From an uncultured bacterium (GTDB lineage Bacteria; Bacteroidota; Bacteroidia; Bacteroidales; Marinifilaceae), in NCBI GenBank assembly GCA_905215395.1, contig CAJMQA010000206.1:1-6243 (forward strand): a stretch of DNA of 6,243 nucleotides, in the 5' to 3' direction. Shown here in pieces: positions 1 to 6,243 of this stretch. Positions within the stretch are counted from its first letter, which is position 1. The number at the start of each line of letters is the position of its first letter. The notes under the pieces were generated by a model. That model worked only from the letters and a program-made list of their open reading frames with translations. It did not search any database and was not told the origin of the DNA. The translations under genes were made by a program, and so were the position numbers.

Positions 1-1280
1 TCCTCAATTTCCTCTTTGACCACCATAGAGGAGGGGAATATCGGAAACACTGGTTTTTTGCTAACCTTTATTTTTTCGTTCAGTAAATTATAGACATCAA
101 AAACAGGAAACAGACCAGGACTGCCAAAAATGACAGCAATTCCGTCGATATTACCGAAATCCTTATCGCAGGCATCCAGGATAAATCCCAATTGTTCGGC
201 AGTACCGGTAGCCAGAAAATCAATCGGATTCCCAACCGAAGAACCATTGAATAATTTGTCAAGCAGCTCCTGAGCCTTCGGACCTTCCAGATGCGGCACA
301 TCCATACCTCCGTTTGAAAGGGCATCCGTCAACATAACGGCAGGACCTCCGGCATGTGTAACCACAGCTATATTCTTCCCTTTCACTTCCGGATAGGTAA
401 AAATACCAGCTACCGTTGCCAGCTCATCACGTCCGCTACACCGTACAATCCCCGCTTTCCGGAACAATGCCTCTACAGCCACATCGGAACTGGCTAATGC
501 CCCGGTATGCGAAGAAGCAGCACGGCTACCTGCAGCAGAACCACCCGATTTAATGGCAGCAATACGGCAACCTTTCCGGATCAGTGAAGAAGCATGCTTC
601 AATAATTTTTCCGGTTTATCTATACTTTCAACATATAATAATTTCACCCGGGAGCTGGTCTCCGGATCAAAGGATTCGTCCAGATATTCCAAAATTTCCT
701 CCACTCCCATCTGGGCTGAGTTTCCAACCGAAAATACACTGGAAAACTTCACCCCCTTCTGCATTCCGGCATCCATGATAAACAAGGCTGTCGCTCCGGA
801 ACCGGAAATGAAATCTACCCCCATCGGATCCAGCTTGGGTATCGGTGTTGTAAATACACCGTTATAATTGGTTGTCAGCACTCCGATACAGTTTGGTCCG
901 ATCAAAGCACCACCCACAGAATCAATTGTATCGACAATCTGTTTTTCCAGAGCTTTACCCTCAGCATTTTCTTCGCTAAATCCTGCAGATAAAATAATAA
1001 ACGCCCTTGTATTTTTTTCCTTTGCCAGAACTTCAACTGCTGCCGGACAATATTTAGCAGCAATTGCCAGGATCGCACAATCCACTGCAGGCAGATCCTT
1101 CACATCCCGGAAAGATTTGATTCCCTGCACTTCGTCCATTTTAGGGTTTACTACATACAATTCCCCTTTAAACTTACCATCGATCAGGTTTTTCAATACC
1201 TTACCACCAGGTTTCTGCACATCATCCGATCCTCCAACCACCACAATACTGGAAGGATTCAATAATTGATTGTTTACCAT
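1..1280 (-). CDS. ADP-forming acetate/acyl-CoA synthetase (partial, C-terminus outside window)
   Basis: Enzymes of this family (NDP-forming acyl-CoA synthetases, succinyl-CoA synthetase superfamily) interconvert acyl-CoA + ADP + Pi and acid + CoA + ATP through a phosphohistidine; in anaerobes they usually make ATP and acetate in the cytoplasm. The visible 426 codons read without a stop. Domains seen: N-terminal CoA-binding Rossmann region (VVVGGSDD at residues 13-20; GPNCIG at 128-133), a succinyl-CoA-ligase-like second domain (SGSGA 159-163, VGNSAQMG near 185-192, SSHTGAL with the presumed catalytic His258), and a third, ligase-CoA-like domain (THAGGPAV 308-315, NPIDF 351-355). The ATP-grasp domain expected next would lie beyond the left edge. 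The start at 1280 is fixed by an in-frame TAA two codons upstream (1286-1284); no well-spaced Shine-Dalgarno is visible. It follows fbp on the same strand after 46 bases. A Pat-type protein acetyltransferase shares this architecture, but the retained His favours a working synthetase. Whether acetyl, propionyl or aryl-acyl groups are preferred cannot be told. Confidence 0.9.
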   Translation of the reverse strand, partial: MVNNQLLNPSSIVVVGGSDDVQKPGGKVLKNLIDGKFKGELYVVNPKMDEVQGIKSFRDVKDLPAVDCAILAIAAKYCPAAVEVLAKEKNTRAFIILSAGFSEENAEGKALEKQIVDTIDSVGGALIGPNCIGVLTTNYNGVFTTPIPKLDPMGVDFISGSGATALFIMDAGMQKGVKFSSVFSVGNSAQMGVEEILEYLDESFDPETSSRVKLLYVESIDKPEKLLKHASSLIRKGCRIAAIKSGGSAAGSRAASSHTGALASSDVAVEALFRKAGIVRCSGRDELATVAGIFTYPEVKGKNIAVVTHAGGPAVMLTDALSNGGMDVPHLEGPKAQELLDKLFNGSSVGNPIDFLATGTAEQLGFILDACDKDFGNIDGIAVIFGSPGLFPVFDVYNLLNEKIKVSKKPVFPIFPSSMVVKEEIE

Positions 1281-1326
1281 ATTTTATTCTAATTTACTTT
1301 TTCCTAGTCCGCCTTACTTTCAGCCC

Positions 1327-2340
1327 TCAAATATTGTTAAAAAATTTCAGAAATTCCTCTACTTTATTCATCATATTTTTTGATCCGGTATAAAAAGGCA
1401 CCCGTTGATGGATACTCTCCGGAGTCAATTCCAAAATACGGCGTTCCCCGTCGGTTGCCAATCCTCCCGCTTGCTCTGCAATAAATGCAATCGGGTTACA
1501 TTCATACAACAGACGTAATTTCCCTGAAGGATGGCTATTGGTCTGGGGATAAATGAAAACACCACCTTTCAGCAAATTCCGGTGAAAATCGGCGACTAAT
1601 GAACCAATATAGCGGGAAGTATAAGGACGCTTGGTGCGTTTATCTGTTTCCTGGCAATATTTGATATATTTTTTCACTCCTACCGGGAATTTTTCATAAT
1701 TCCCCTCATTAATGGAATAGATAAATCCATTCTCCGGAGTTTTGATGTTCGGATGGGAAAGACAGAATTCCCCGATTGAAGTATCCAGAGTAAAACCGTT
1801 TACTCCGTTTCCGGTAGTATATACCAACATGGTAGAAGAACCATAAATTACATATCCTGCTGCAATCTGCTCACATCCGCATTGCAGGAAATCTTCCACA
1901 TTAGCTGTTTCGCCAACCGGAGATTTCCGGCGGTAAATGGAAAATATAGTACCTATAGAAACATTTACATCAATATTGGATGAACCGTCCAAAGGATCCA
2001 TACAGAAAATATACTTGGCATCACGTGACAACCCTTCATCAAACACCGTGATATCCTGATTTTCTTCCGAAGCAACTCCGCAACACTCACCACTGGCTTT
2101 TAACTCTGACATAAAAGTTTCGTTCGCATATACGTCAAGCTTCTGTTGATCCTCGCCCTGAACATTTTCAGAACCGGCACGGCCAAGAATATCGACCAAA
2201 CCGGCTTTATTTACTTCCCGGTTTACCTTTTTTGCGGCTATTCCCACATGGTGCAATAAACAAGAAAAACCTCCGGTTGCCTGTGGCACTCCTGCCTGTT
2301 GCTCAATAATAAACTGATTTAAAGTTGTAACTTTATTCAT
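1327..2340 (-). CDS. fbp: Fructose-1,6-bisphosphatase, class I
   Basis: Hydrolyses fructose-1,6-bisphosphate to fructose-6-phosphate and phosphate, the committed gluconeogenic step, in the cytoplasm. The 337-aa product is close to the usual length (E. coli Fbp 332, human 338) and aligns by eye end to end with E. coli Fbp. Metal and active-site residues are all present: Glu92/Glu93 (SEEN), DPLDGSSNID at 115-124 with Asp115 and Asp118, and Glu280 in KLRLLYECNP. Substrate-binding segments NEGN (211-214), RYIGSLVADFHRN (243-255) and KLR (274-276) are conserved. The AMP site is mostly kept (Thr22, Lys109, Tyr110, Arg137), but the position of human Glu29 is Gly24. The start is fixed by an in-frame TAA (2346-2344) just upstream, and AAGGA lies 9 bases before the ATG. 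It is the first gene of a probable two-gene leftward transcript and diverges from the aspartate kinase. Class II and class III FBPases have different sequences, so the class is clear. Confidence 0.98.
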   Translation of the reverse strand: MNKVTTLNQFIIEQQAGVPQATGGFSCLLHHVGIAAKKVNREVNKAGLVDILGRAGSENVQGEDQQKLDVYANETFMSELKASGECCGVASEENQDITVFDEGLSRDAKYIFCMDPLDGSSNIDVNVSIGTIFSIYRRKSPVGETANVEDFLQCGCEQIAAGYVIYGSSTMLVYTTGNGVNGFTLDTSIGEFCLSHPNIKTPENGFIYSINEGNYEKFPVGVKKYIKYCQETDKRTKRPYTSRYIGSLVADFHRNLLKGGVFIYPQTNSHPSGKLRLLYECNPIAFIAEQAGGLATDGERRILELTPESIHQRVPFYTGSKNMMNKVEEFLKFFNNI

Positions 2341-2349
2341 TCGTTAAGA

Positions 2350-2354
2350 TCCTT
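2350..2354 (-). promoter_or_regulatory. Shine-Dalgarno of fbp (AAGGA)
   Basis: Read on the minus strand, AAGGA inside an A-rich run lies 9 bases before the fbp ATG. It is the only convincing Shine-Dalgarno in the window; the aspartate kinase and ileS starts are preceded by AT-rich sequence without one, as is common in Bacteroidota. Confidence 0.6.
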
Positions 2355-2368
2355 TTTGTTAGTAGATG

Positions 2369-2400
2369 CAAATATAAAATGATAAATTATAATACACAAA
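2369..2400 (-). promoter_or_regulatory. Bacteroidota-type promoter of fbp
   Basis: On the minus strand TTTG (2400-2397) is followed, after 20 bases, by TATATTTG (2376-2369). This matches the Bacteroidota housekeeping-sigma consensus TTTG-N~20-TAnnTTTG at every defined base. The -7 element ends 28 bases before the fbp ATG, which predicts a leader of roughly 20 bases holding the AAGGA ribosome binding site. The match is seen directly; promoter activity is inferred. Confidence 0.75.
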
Positions 2401-2482
2401 CGTTTCCGACAATAAAATTGCCTTCAAATTCAGAGTATTTACATGGATCTTCAAACCTTCCATTCTAATCTTTTCTTCTTTG

Positions 2483-2512
2483 TTTGATTTTCAAATTTAT
2501 TATCTAAATTAG
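2483..2512 (+). promoter_or_regulatory. Candidate promoter of aspartate kinase
   Basis: TTTG (2483-2486), an 18-base spacer and TAAATTAG (2505-2512) resemble the Bacteroidota pattern, with one mismatch in the -7 box (A for the third T). A second TTTG at 2479-2482 would give a 22-base spacer. The -7 box ends 44 bases before the ATG. The placement is good but the match is weaker than for fbp and ileS. Confidence 0.4.
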
Positions 2513-2556
2513 CGCCTCCTAAATAGCGACATACAATACTCTTTAATTTTAACGAG

Positions 2557-3816
2557 ATGAACGTATATAAGTTTGGTGGAGCATCAGTTAAAGATGCCGA
2601 AGGTGTAAAAAATCTGTTTAAAATTATCAATACCCAGCGGGAGAATCTGATTATCGTCGTCTCAGCAATGGGTAAAATGACAGACGCTCTGGAAGTACTG
2701 TGCAATTCATATTTTGAAAAGACCGGAAACACAGAACAAGCCTTACAGAAAATCAAAGACTTTCACGCTACTATCATCCGTGACCTGTTCGGGAGCGCTG
2801 ACCTGGACGTAAAGGTACGCGTAGATGCACTTTATGCCGAACTGGAAGCTATTTTAAAAAGTGAACCTTCTCTATGTTATGATTACGAATACGACCGTAT
2901 CATTTGTTTCGGCGAACTACTTTCAACGACTATTATTGCCACTTATCTGGAGAAACAAGGACGGAAAGCTAAATTTATTGATGTACGGAAATGCCTGATC
3001 ACCGATCAGAATTACCGGAATGCCTGTGTCAACCTGGAACTTTCTGCCCAGTTGTGCCGGAAAACTTTTACCTTTCAGGATACTTTCATGTATATCACCC
3101 AAGGATTTATTGCAGGCACCACGACCAATCAGACAACCACTCTCGGCCGTGAAGGTTCTGACTATACAGCAGCATTACTGGCCAATCTGCTGGATGCCGA
3201 AGATGTAACCATTTGGAAGGATGTTCCCGGCATTATGAATGCCGACCCCAAAATATATGAAAACACAGAGATCATCAGTAAACTGTCTTACAAAGAAGCA
3301 ATTGAACTTTCCAATTGCGGAGCAAAAGTGATCCACCCGAAAACCATCAAACCCTTACAGAATAAAGGTATTCCTCTTTTTGTCAGATCTTTCCTGTATC
3401 CTGAAAGCCACGGTTCAGTGATTCGGGAAATGGAAGAAAAGCTAAAGCTACCTCCGATTTACATCAATAAAGGAAATCAATTGTTGTTAACGCTTTCCCC
3501 CCGGGATTTTTCATTCATAGCTGAAGAAAAGCTCAGCCGGATTTTTGCTGCCCTGGCAAAATACAGATTGCGGCTGAACCTGATGCAAAATTCTGCCATC
3601 AGCTTTTCATTCTGTATTGATCACAATGAGGCTATATTTGAAAAATTTATCCACGAATTACAGGATGAATACGAAGTATTATACAACAAAAATGTACGTT
3701 TACTGACGATCCGACATTACAACGAAGATATCATTCATCAACTGACCGACAGTAAAAATATTCTGGTAGAACAACGCAGCCGGTTGACAGCCCGCTTTGT
3801 GGTCAGCGAAGAATAA
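2557..3816 (+). CDS. Aspartate kinase (monofunctional aspartokinase)
   Basis: Phosphorylates L-aspartate with ATP to give 4-phospho-L-aspartate, the first step toward lysine/diaminopimelate, threonine, methionine and isoleucine, in the cytoplasm. The 419-aa product has an amino-acid-kinase domain at about residues 1-290: KFGGASV (5-11), FGELLST (118-124), TTLGREGSDYTA (194-205), WKDVPGIMNADPK (220-232) and NCGAKVIHPKTI (253-264). Residues about 300-419 have the length and position of a tandem ACT regulatory region but are divergent, and contacts used for lysine by E. coli LysC appear changed (Asp340 to Asn341, Glu346 to Ala347). No homoserine dehydrogenase domain follows, so it is not a ThrA/MetL-type fusion. 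The start is secure: no alternative start codon lies between it and the upstream in-frame TAG at 2524. No Shine-Dalgarno is visible. Because the inhibitor (Lys, Thr, neither) cannot be told, I do not assign lysC. Confidence 0.95.
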   Translation: MNVYKFGGASVKDAEGVKNLFKIINTQRENLIIVVSAMGKMTDALEVLCNSYFEKTGNTEQALQKIKDFHATIIRDLFGSADLDVKVRVDALYAELEAILKSEPSLCYDYEYDRIICFGELLSTTIIATYLEKQGRKAKFIDVRKCLITDQNYRNACVNLELSAQLCRKTFTFQDTFMYITQGFIAGTTTNQTTTLGREGSDYTAALLANLLDAEDVTIWKDVPGIMNADPKIYENTEIISKLSYKEAIELSNCGAKVIHPKTIKPLQNKGIPLFVRSFLYPESHGSVIREMEEKLKLPPIYINKGNQLLLTLSPRDFSFIAEEKLSRIFAALAKYRLRLNLMQNSAISFSFCIDHNEAIFEKFIHELQDEYEVLYNKNVRLLTIRHYNEDIIHQLTDSKNILVEQRSRLTARFVVSEE

Positions 3817-3852
3817 AATAGTTAAGCGTGTCATTTTCAAATCAAAAAATAA

Positions 3853-3860
3853 TATATTTG
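3853..3860 (+). promoter_or_regulatory. Bacteroidota-type -7 element of ileS promoter
   Basis: TATATTTG at 3853-3860, followed by C, is an exact match to TAnnTTTG. Upstream at the -33 distance there is only a weak GTG (3828-3830, 22-base spacer). Transcription would begin near 3866-3868, giving a leader of about 58-60 bases before the ileS ATG. Even if the upstream gene reads through, this suggests ileS has its own promoter. Confidence 0.55.
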
Positions 3861-3887
3861 CACTCTGTTAAGAAATAAGGTGCAAAT
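3856..3887. repeat. 8-bp inverted repeat over the ileS -7 element
   Basis: ATTTGCAC (3856-3863) and GTGCAAAT (3880-3887) are perfect reverse complements separated by 16 bases. The left arm overlaps the -7 element and the arm centres are 24 bases apart. If the predicted start near 3867 is right, the left arm is not transcribed, so the repeat would act as a DNA operator rather than an RNA hairpin. Function is inferred; a chance repeat in AT-rich DNA is possible. Confidence 0.45.
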
Positions 3888-3925
3888 CCTGCTATCATTA
3901 TCTGCAACTATAAAAATTATATAGA

Positions 3926-6243
3926 ATGAGCGAAAAATTCCCTGAATACAAAGGTTTGAATCTCTCCCGGATCAATAAAGAAATTCTGAAAAACTGGGAA
4001 GCAAACAAAACTTTTGAAATGAGTCTGACGACCCGGGAAGGTCATCCTTCTTTTGTTTTCTTCGAAGGGCCACCATCTGCAAACGGAATGCCCGGAATTC
4101 ATCATGTGATGGCAAGAACCATTAAAGATGTCATTTGCCGTTACAAAACTTTACAGGGATTCCAGGTAGAACGCAAAGCCGGCTGGGATACACATGGTCT
4201 TCCCGTTGAACTTGGCGTAGAAAAAAAGCTGGGTATTACAAAAGAAGCTATCGGTAAAACCATCAGTGTTGCTGACTACAACAAAGAATGCCGTGCCGAT
4301 GTCATGAAATTCACCAAAGAATGGGAAGACCTGACACATAAAATGGGATATTGGGTAGATATGAGTAATCCTTACATCACCTATGATAACCGGTATATCG
4401 AAACGCTTTGGTACTTACTGAAAAAATTATACGACAAAGGATTTTTATACAAGGGATATACTATTCAGCCTTATTCTCCGGCTGCGGGTACAGGCCTGAG
4501 TACACATGAACTGAACCAGCCGGGATGTTACCGCGATGTAAAGGATACAACATGTGTTGCCCAATTCAAGGTTATCCGGGACGAAAAGTCTGAAAAATTA
4601 TTTACAGCAAGTGATACTGTATATTTTACTGCGTGGACAACCACCCCCTGGACATTGCCATCCAATACAGCTTTGGCCGTGGGCCCGAATATCACTTACT
4701 ATGTGGTTAAAACTTACAATCCATATACTTATTTGCCGGTAACCGTTGTTTTGGCCAAAGACCGGTTCAGCGCTTATTTCAACCCGAAGGCAGAATCAAT
4801 CGCACTGGAAGATTATAAGGAAGGCGACAAACTGATTCCTTACCGGATTGTCGGAGAATTTAAAGGAACTGAGCTGGAAGGCATCCGTTACGAACAATTG
4901 ATGCCCTGGATGAAGCCGGAAGGAGATGCTTTCCGTGTCATCGCCGGCGACTATGTCAGTACAGAGGACGGTACCGGCATCGTACACATCGCTCCGACCT
5001 TTGGTGCTGATGACGACCGGGTTGCTAAAGTTGCAGGAATCGCTCCCATGTTGCTGACCGATAAAGACGGTAATAAACAACCGATGGTTGATAAACGCGG
5101 ACGTATGTTTGTCGTGGAAGAAATCGATCCTGATTTTGTAAAAAACAATGTCAACCTGGAAATATACAAAGAATATGCCGGACGTTTTGTAAAGAATGCT
5201 TATGATCCCAATCTGACAGAAGACGATACCACTCTGGATATCGACATTGCCATCCTGCTGAAAAAGGAAAATAAAGCTTTCAAGGTTGAAAAACAGGAAC
5301 ACAACTATCCGCATTGCTGGCGTACCGATAAACCGGTACTATACTATCCGTTGGATTCCTGGTTTATCAAAACCACTGCAGTACGCGACCGGATGCTTGA
5401 GCTGAACCGGACAATCAATTGGAAGCCGGCCAGTACAGGAGAAGGCCGTTTCGGGAAATGGCTGGAAAATCTGGTAGACTGGAATCTTTCCCGGTCACGG
5501 TATTGGGGTACCCCTCTGCCAATCTGGGTAAGTGAGGATGGAAGCGAAATGAAATGTATCGGATCTGTGGCTGAATTAATGAACGAAATCAAAAAATCCA
5601 TTGCCGCCGGATTCATGACCCAAAATCCCTATGAGGGTTTTGTTGCCGGAGATAATTCAAAAGAAAATTACGATAAAATTGACCTTCACCGGCCTTATGT
5701 TGATGATATCATTCTGGTGTCTTCCAACGGTCAGAAAATGATCCGTGAAAAAGACCTGATCGATGTATGGTTTGATTCAGGAGCCATGCCTTATGCTCAG
5801 CTTCATTATCCTTTTGAACACAAGGCAGATATTGATGAAAAACGTCGTTTCCCGGCTGATTTTATCGCTGAAGGTGTCGATCAGACCCGAGGCTGGTTCT
5901 TTACCCTCCATGCCATAGCAACTATGGCTTTCGACTCCGTTGCTTTTAAAAACATCATTTCCAACGGACTGGTACTGGATGCCAAAGGGAACAAGATGTC
6001 CAAACGTCTGGGTAATGCTGTGGATCCGTTCACCACCATTGAAGAACACGGTTCCGACCCGCTGAGATGGTATATGATTACCAACTCCCAGCCCTGGGAC
6101 AACCTGAAATTCGATATTGCCGGAGTAGATGAAGTAAAACGGAAATTTTTCGGCACCTTATACAATACTTACGGTTTCTTTGCACTATATGCCAATGTCG
6201 ACAATTTCCATTACGCTGAAAAGGATATACCGGTAAGCGAACG
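3926..6243 (+). CDS. ileS: Isoleucyl-tRNA synthetase, type 2 (partial, C-terminus outside window)
   Basis: Attaches isoleucine to tRNA-Ile using ATP, in the cytoplasm, and edits mischarged valine. About 772 codons are visible without a stop; Bacteroidota IleRS proteins are roughly 1,130-1,150 aa, so most of the anticodon-binding and C-terminal part lies beyond the edge. Order of parts: first half of the Rossmann catalytic domain with GPPSANGMPGIHH (48-60), where the class I HIGH signature reads GIHH (57-60); the inserted CP1 editing domain with the Thr-rich WTTTPWTLPSN (237-247) and GTGIVHIAPTFGADDD (349-364); HCWR (463-466); WFDSG (615-619); and KMSKR (690-694), the second catalytic signature. 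The WTTTPW and KMSKR motifs plus the Ile-type surroundings distinguish it from ValRS and LeuRS. The start at 3926 is fixed by an in-frame TAA at 3911; there is no Shine-Dalgarno, only AT-rich sequence. The preceding gene is aspartate kinase on the same strand. Confidence 0.97.
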   Translation, partial: MSEKFPEYKGLNLSRINKEILKNWEANKTFEMSLTTREGHPSFVFFEGPPSANGMPGIHHVMARTIKDVICRYKTLQGFQVERKAGWDTHGLPVELGVEKKLGITKEAIGKTISVADYNKECRADVMKFTKEWEDLTHKMGYWVDMSNPYITYDNRYIETLWYLLKKLYDKGFLYKGYTIQPYSPAAGTGLSTHELNQPGCYRDVKDTTCVAQFKVIRDEKSEKLFTASDTVYFTAWTTTPWTLPSNTALAVGPNITYYVVKTYNPYTYLPVTVVLAKDRFSAYFNPKAESIALEDYKEGDKLIPYRIVGEFKGTELEGIRYEQLMPWMKPEGDAFRVIAGDYVSTEDGTGIVHIAPTFGADDDRVAKVAGIAPMLLTDKDGNKQPMVDKRGRMFVVEEIDPDFVKNNVNLEIYKEYAGRFVKNAYDPNLTEDDTTLDIDIAILLKKENKAFKVEKQEHNYPHCWRTDKPVLYYPLDSWFIKTTAVRDRMLELNRTINWKPASTGEGRFGKWLENLVDWNLSRSRYWGTPLPIWVSEDGSEMKCIGSVAELMNEIKKSIAAGFMTQNPYEGFVAGDNSKENYDKIDLHRPYVDDIILVSSNGQKMIREKDLIDVWFDSGAMPYAQLHYPFEHKADIDEKRRFPADFIAEGVDQTRGWFFTLHAIATMAFDSVAFKNIISNGLVLDAKGNKMSKRLGNAVDPFTTIEEHGSDPLRWYMITNSQPWDNLKFDIAGVDEVKRKFFGTLYNTYGFFALYANVDNFHYAEKDIPVSE

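Larger units (their letters stand above)
2341..2556. other. Divergent intergenic region fbp / aspartate kinase
   Basis: This 216-base AT-rich spacer carries the outward-facing control regions of fbp and the aspartate kinase gene. The fbp promoter occupies its left part and the weaker aspartate kinase candidate its right part, leaving about 80 bases between the two -33 elements. In that gap the only regularity I noticed is CTTCAAA at 2422-2428 and again at 2449-2455, 27 bases apart, which could be chance in AT-rich DNA. No RNA gene, terminator hairpin or small gene with a plausible start was seen. Confidence 0.7.
3817..3925 (+). other. Intergenic region aspartate kinase / ileS
   Basis: This 109-base AT-rich gap separates two genes in the same direction. 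I see no stem-loop plus T-run that would end the aspartate kinase transcript, so read-through is possible. It contains a separate ileS promoter and an inverted repeat. It is too short for a T-box leader, and no T-box motif is seen. Confidence 0.6.

Noticed and set aside
80..325. 81-codon minus-strand open frame with a hydrophobic C-terminus
   Set aside because: It is in another frame on the same strand as the acyl-CoA synthetase, whose frame carries the conserved THAGGPAV and NPID motifs through this stretch.
553..1269. Two adjacent plus-strand open frames (104 and 133 codons) opposite the acyl-CoA synthetase
   Set aside because: They lie antisense to a well-conserved coding region and their translations show no recognisable motifs.
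1289..1296. TAAATTAG on the minus strand just before the acyl-CoA synthetase start, resembling a -7 element
   Set aside because: The nearest TTTG upstream is 31 bases away, too far for a -33 element, and the start would be almost at the ATG. The same imperfect box is common by chance in AT-rich DNA.
2422..2455. CTTCAAA direct repeat in the divergent spacer
   Set aside because: A 7-base repeat in AT-rich DNA, without symmetry or helical-turn placement against either promoter, is not distinguishable from chance.
2451..2756. 101-codon minus-strand open frame over the aspartate kinase start and its promoter
   Set aside because: It covers the N-terminal KFGG-encoding region of a clear gene in antisense and has no family resemblance.
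4796..5314. 172-codon minus-strand open frame opposite ileS
   Set aside because: It is antisense to the IleRS editing-domain region, and its Phe/Ile-rich translation reflects the complement of Lys/Asp/Glu codons rather than a real membrane protein.

Overview
The window looks like ordinary core-genome DNA from a member of the Bacteroidota, most likely of the order Bacteroidales. Three things point there. Two or three promoters match the Bacteroidota-type -7 element TAnnTTTG (one with a well-placed TTTG -33 element). Shine-Dalgarno signals are weak or absent at most starts. The isoleucyl-tRNA synthetase closely resembles Bacteroides-type enzymes as I remember them. I cannot name genus or species from the sequence alone.

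Layout: two genes lie on the minus strand and two on the plus strand, diverging from a 216-base spacer (2341-2556). Leftward are fbp (class I fructose-1,6-bisphosphatase, complete, 337 aa) and, 46 bases after its stop, an ADP-forming acyl/acetyl-CoA synthetase. The latter is only partly present: 426 codons from its start to the left edge of the window. Rightward are an aspartate kinase (complete, 419 aa) and, 109 bases further, ileS (about 772 codons, cut by the right edge). Both edge-truncated genes are open through their whole visible length, with no frameshift or internal stop. In-frame stops just upstream settle the start of every gene except aspartate kinase, which has no alternative start codon before the preceding stop.

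Function: the leftward pair joins gluconeogenesis (fructose-1,6-bisphosphate to fructose-6-phosphate) with an enzyme that normally converts acetyl-CoA to acetate while making ATP. Co-transcription is inferred from spacing and from the lack of a terminator or convincing second promoter between them. The rightward genes serve amino-acid biosynthesis (first step of the Asp-derived Lys/Thr/Met/Ile branch) and translation (charging of tRNA-Ile). ileS appears to have its own promoter.

I found no mobile element, CRISPR array, RNA gene or unknown multi-gene system. The best leads are the rearranged GIHH signature in IleRS in place of HIGH, an 8-bp inverted repeat over the ileS -7 element, loss of lysine-contact residues in the aspartokinase ACT region, and a changed AMP-site residue in the FBPase.
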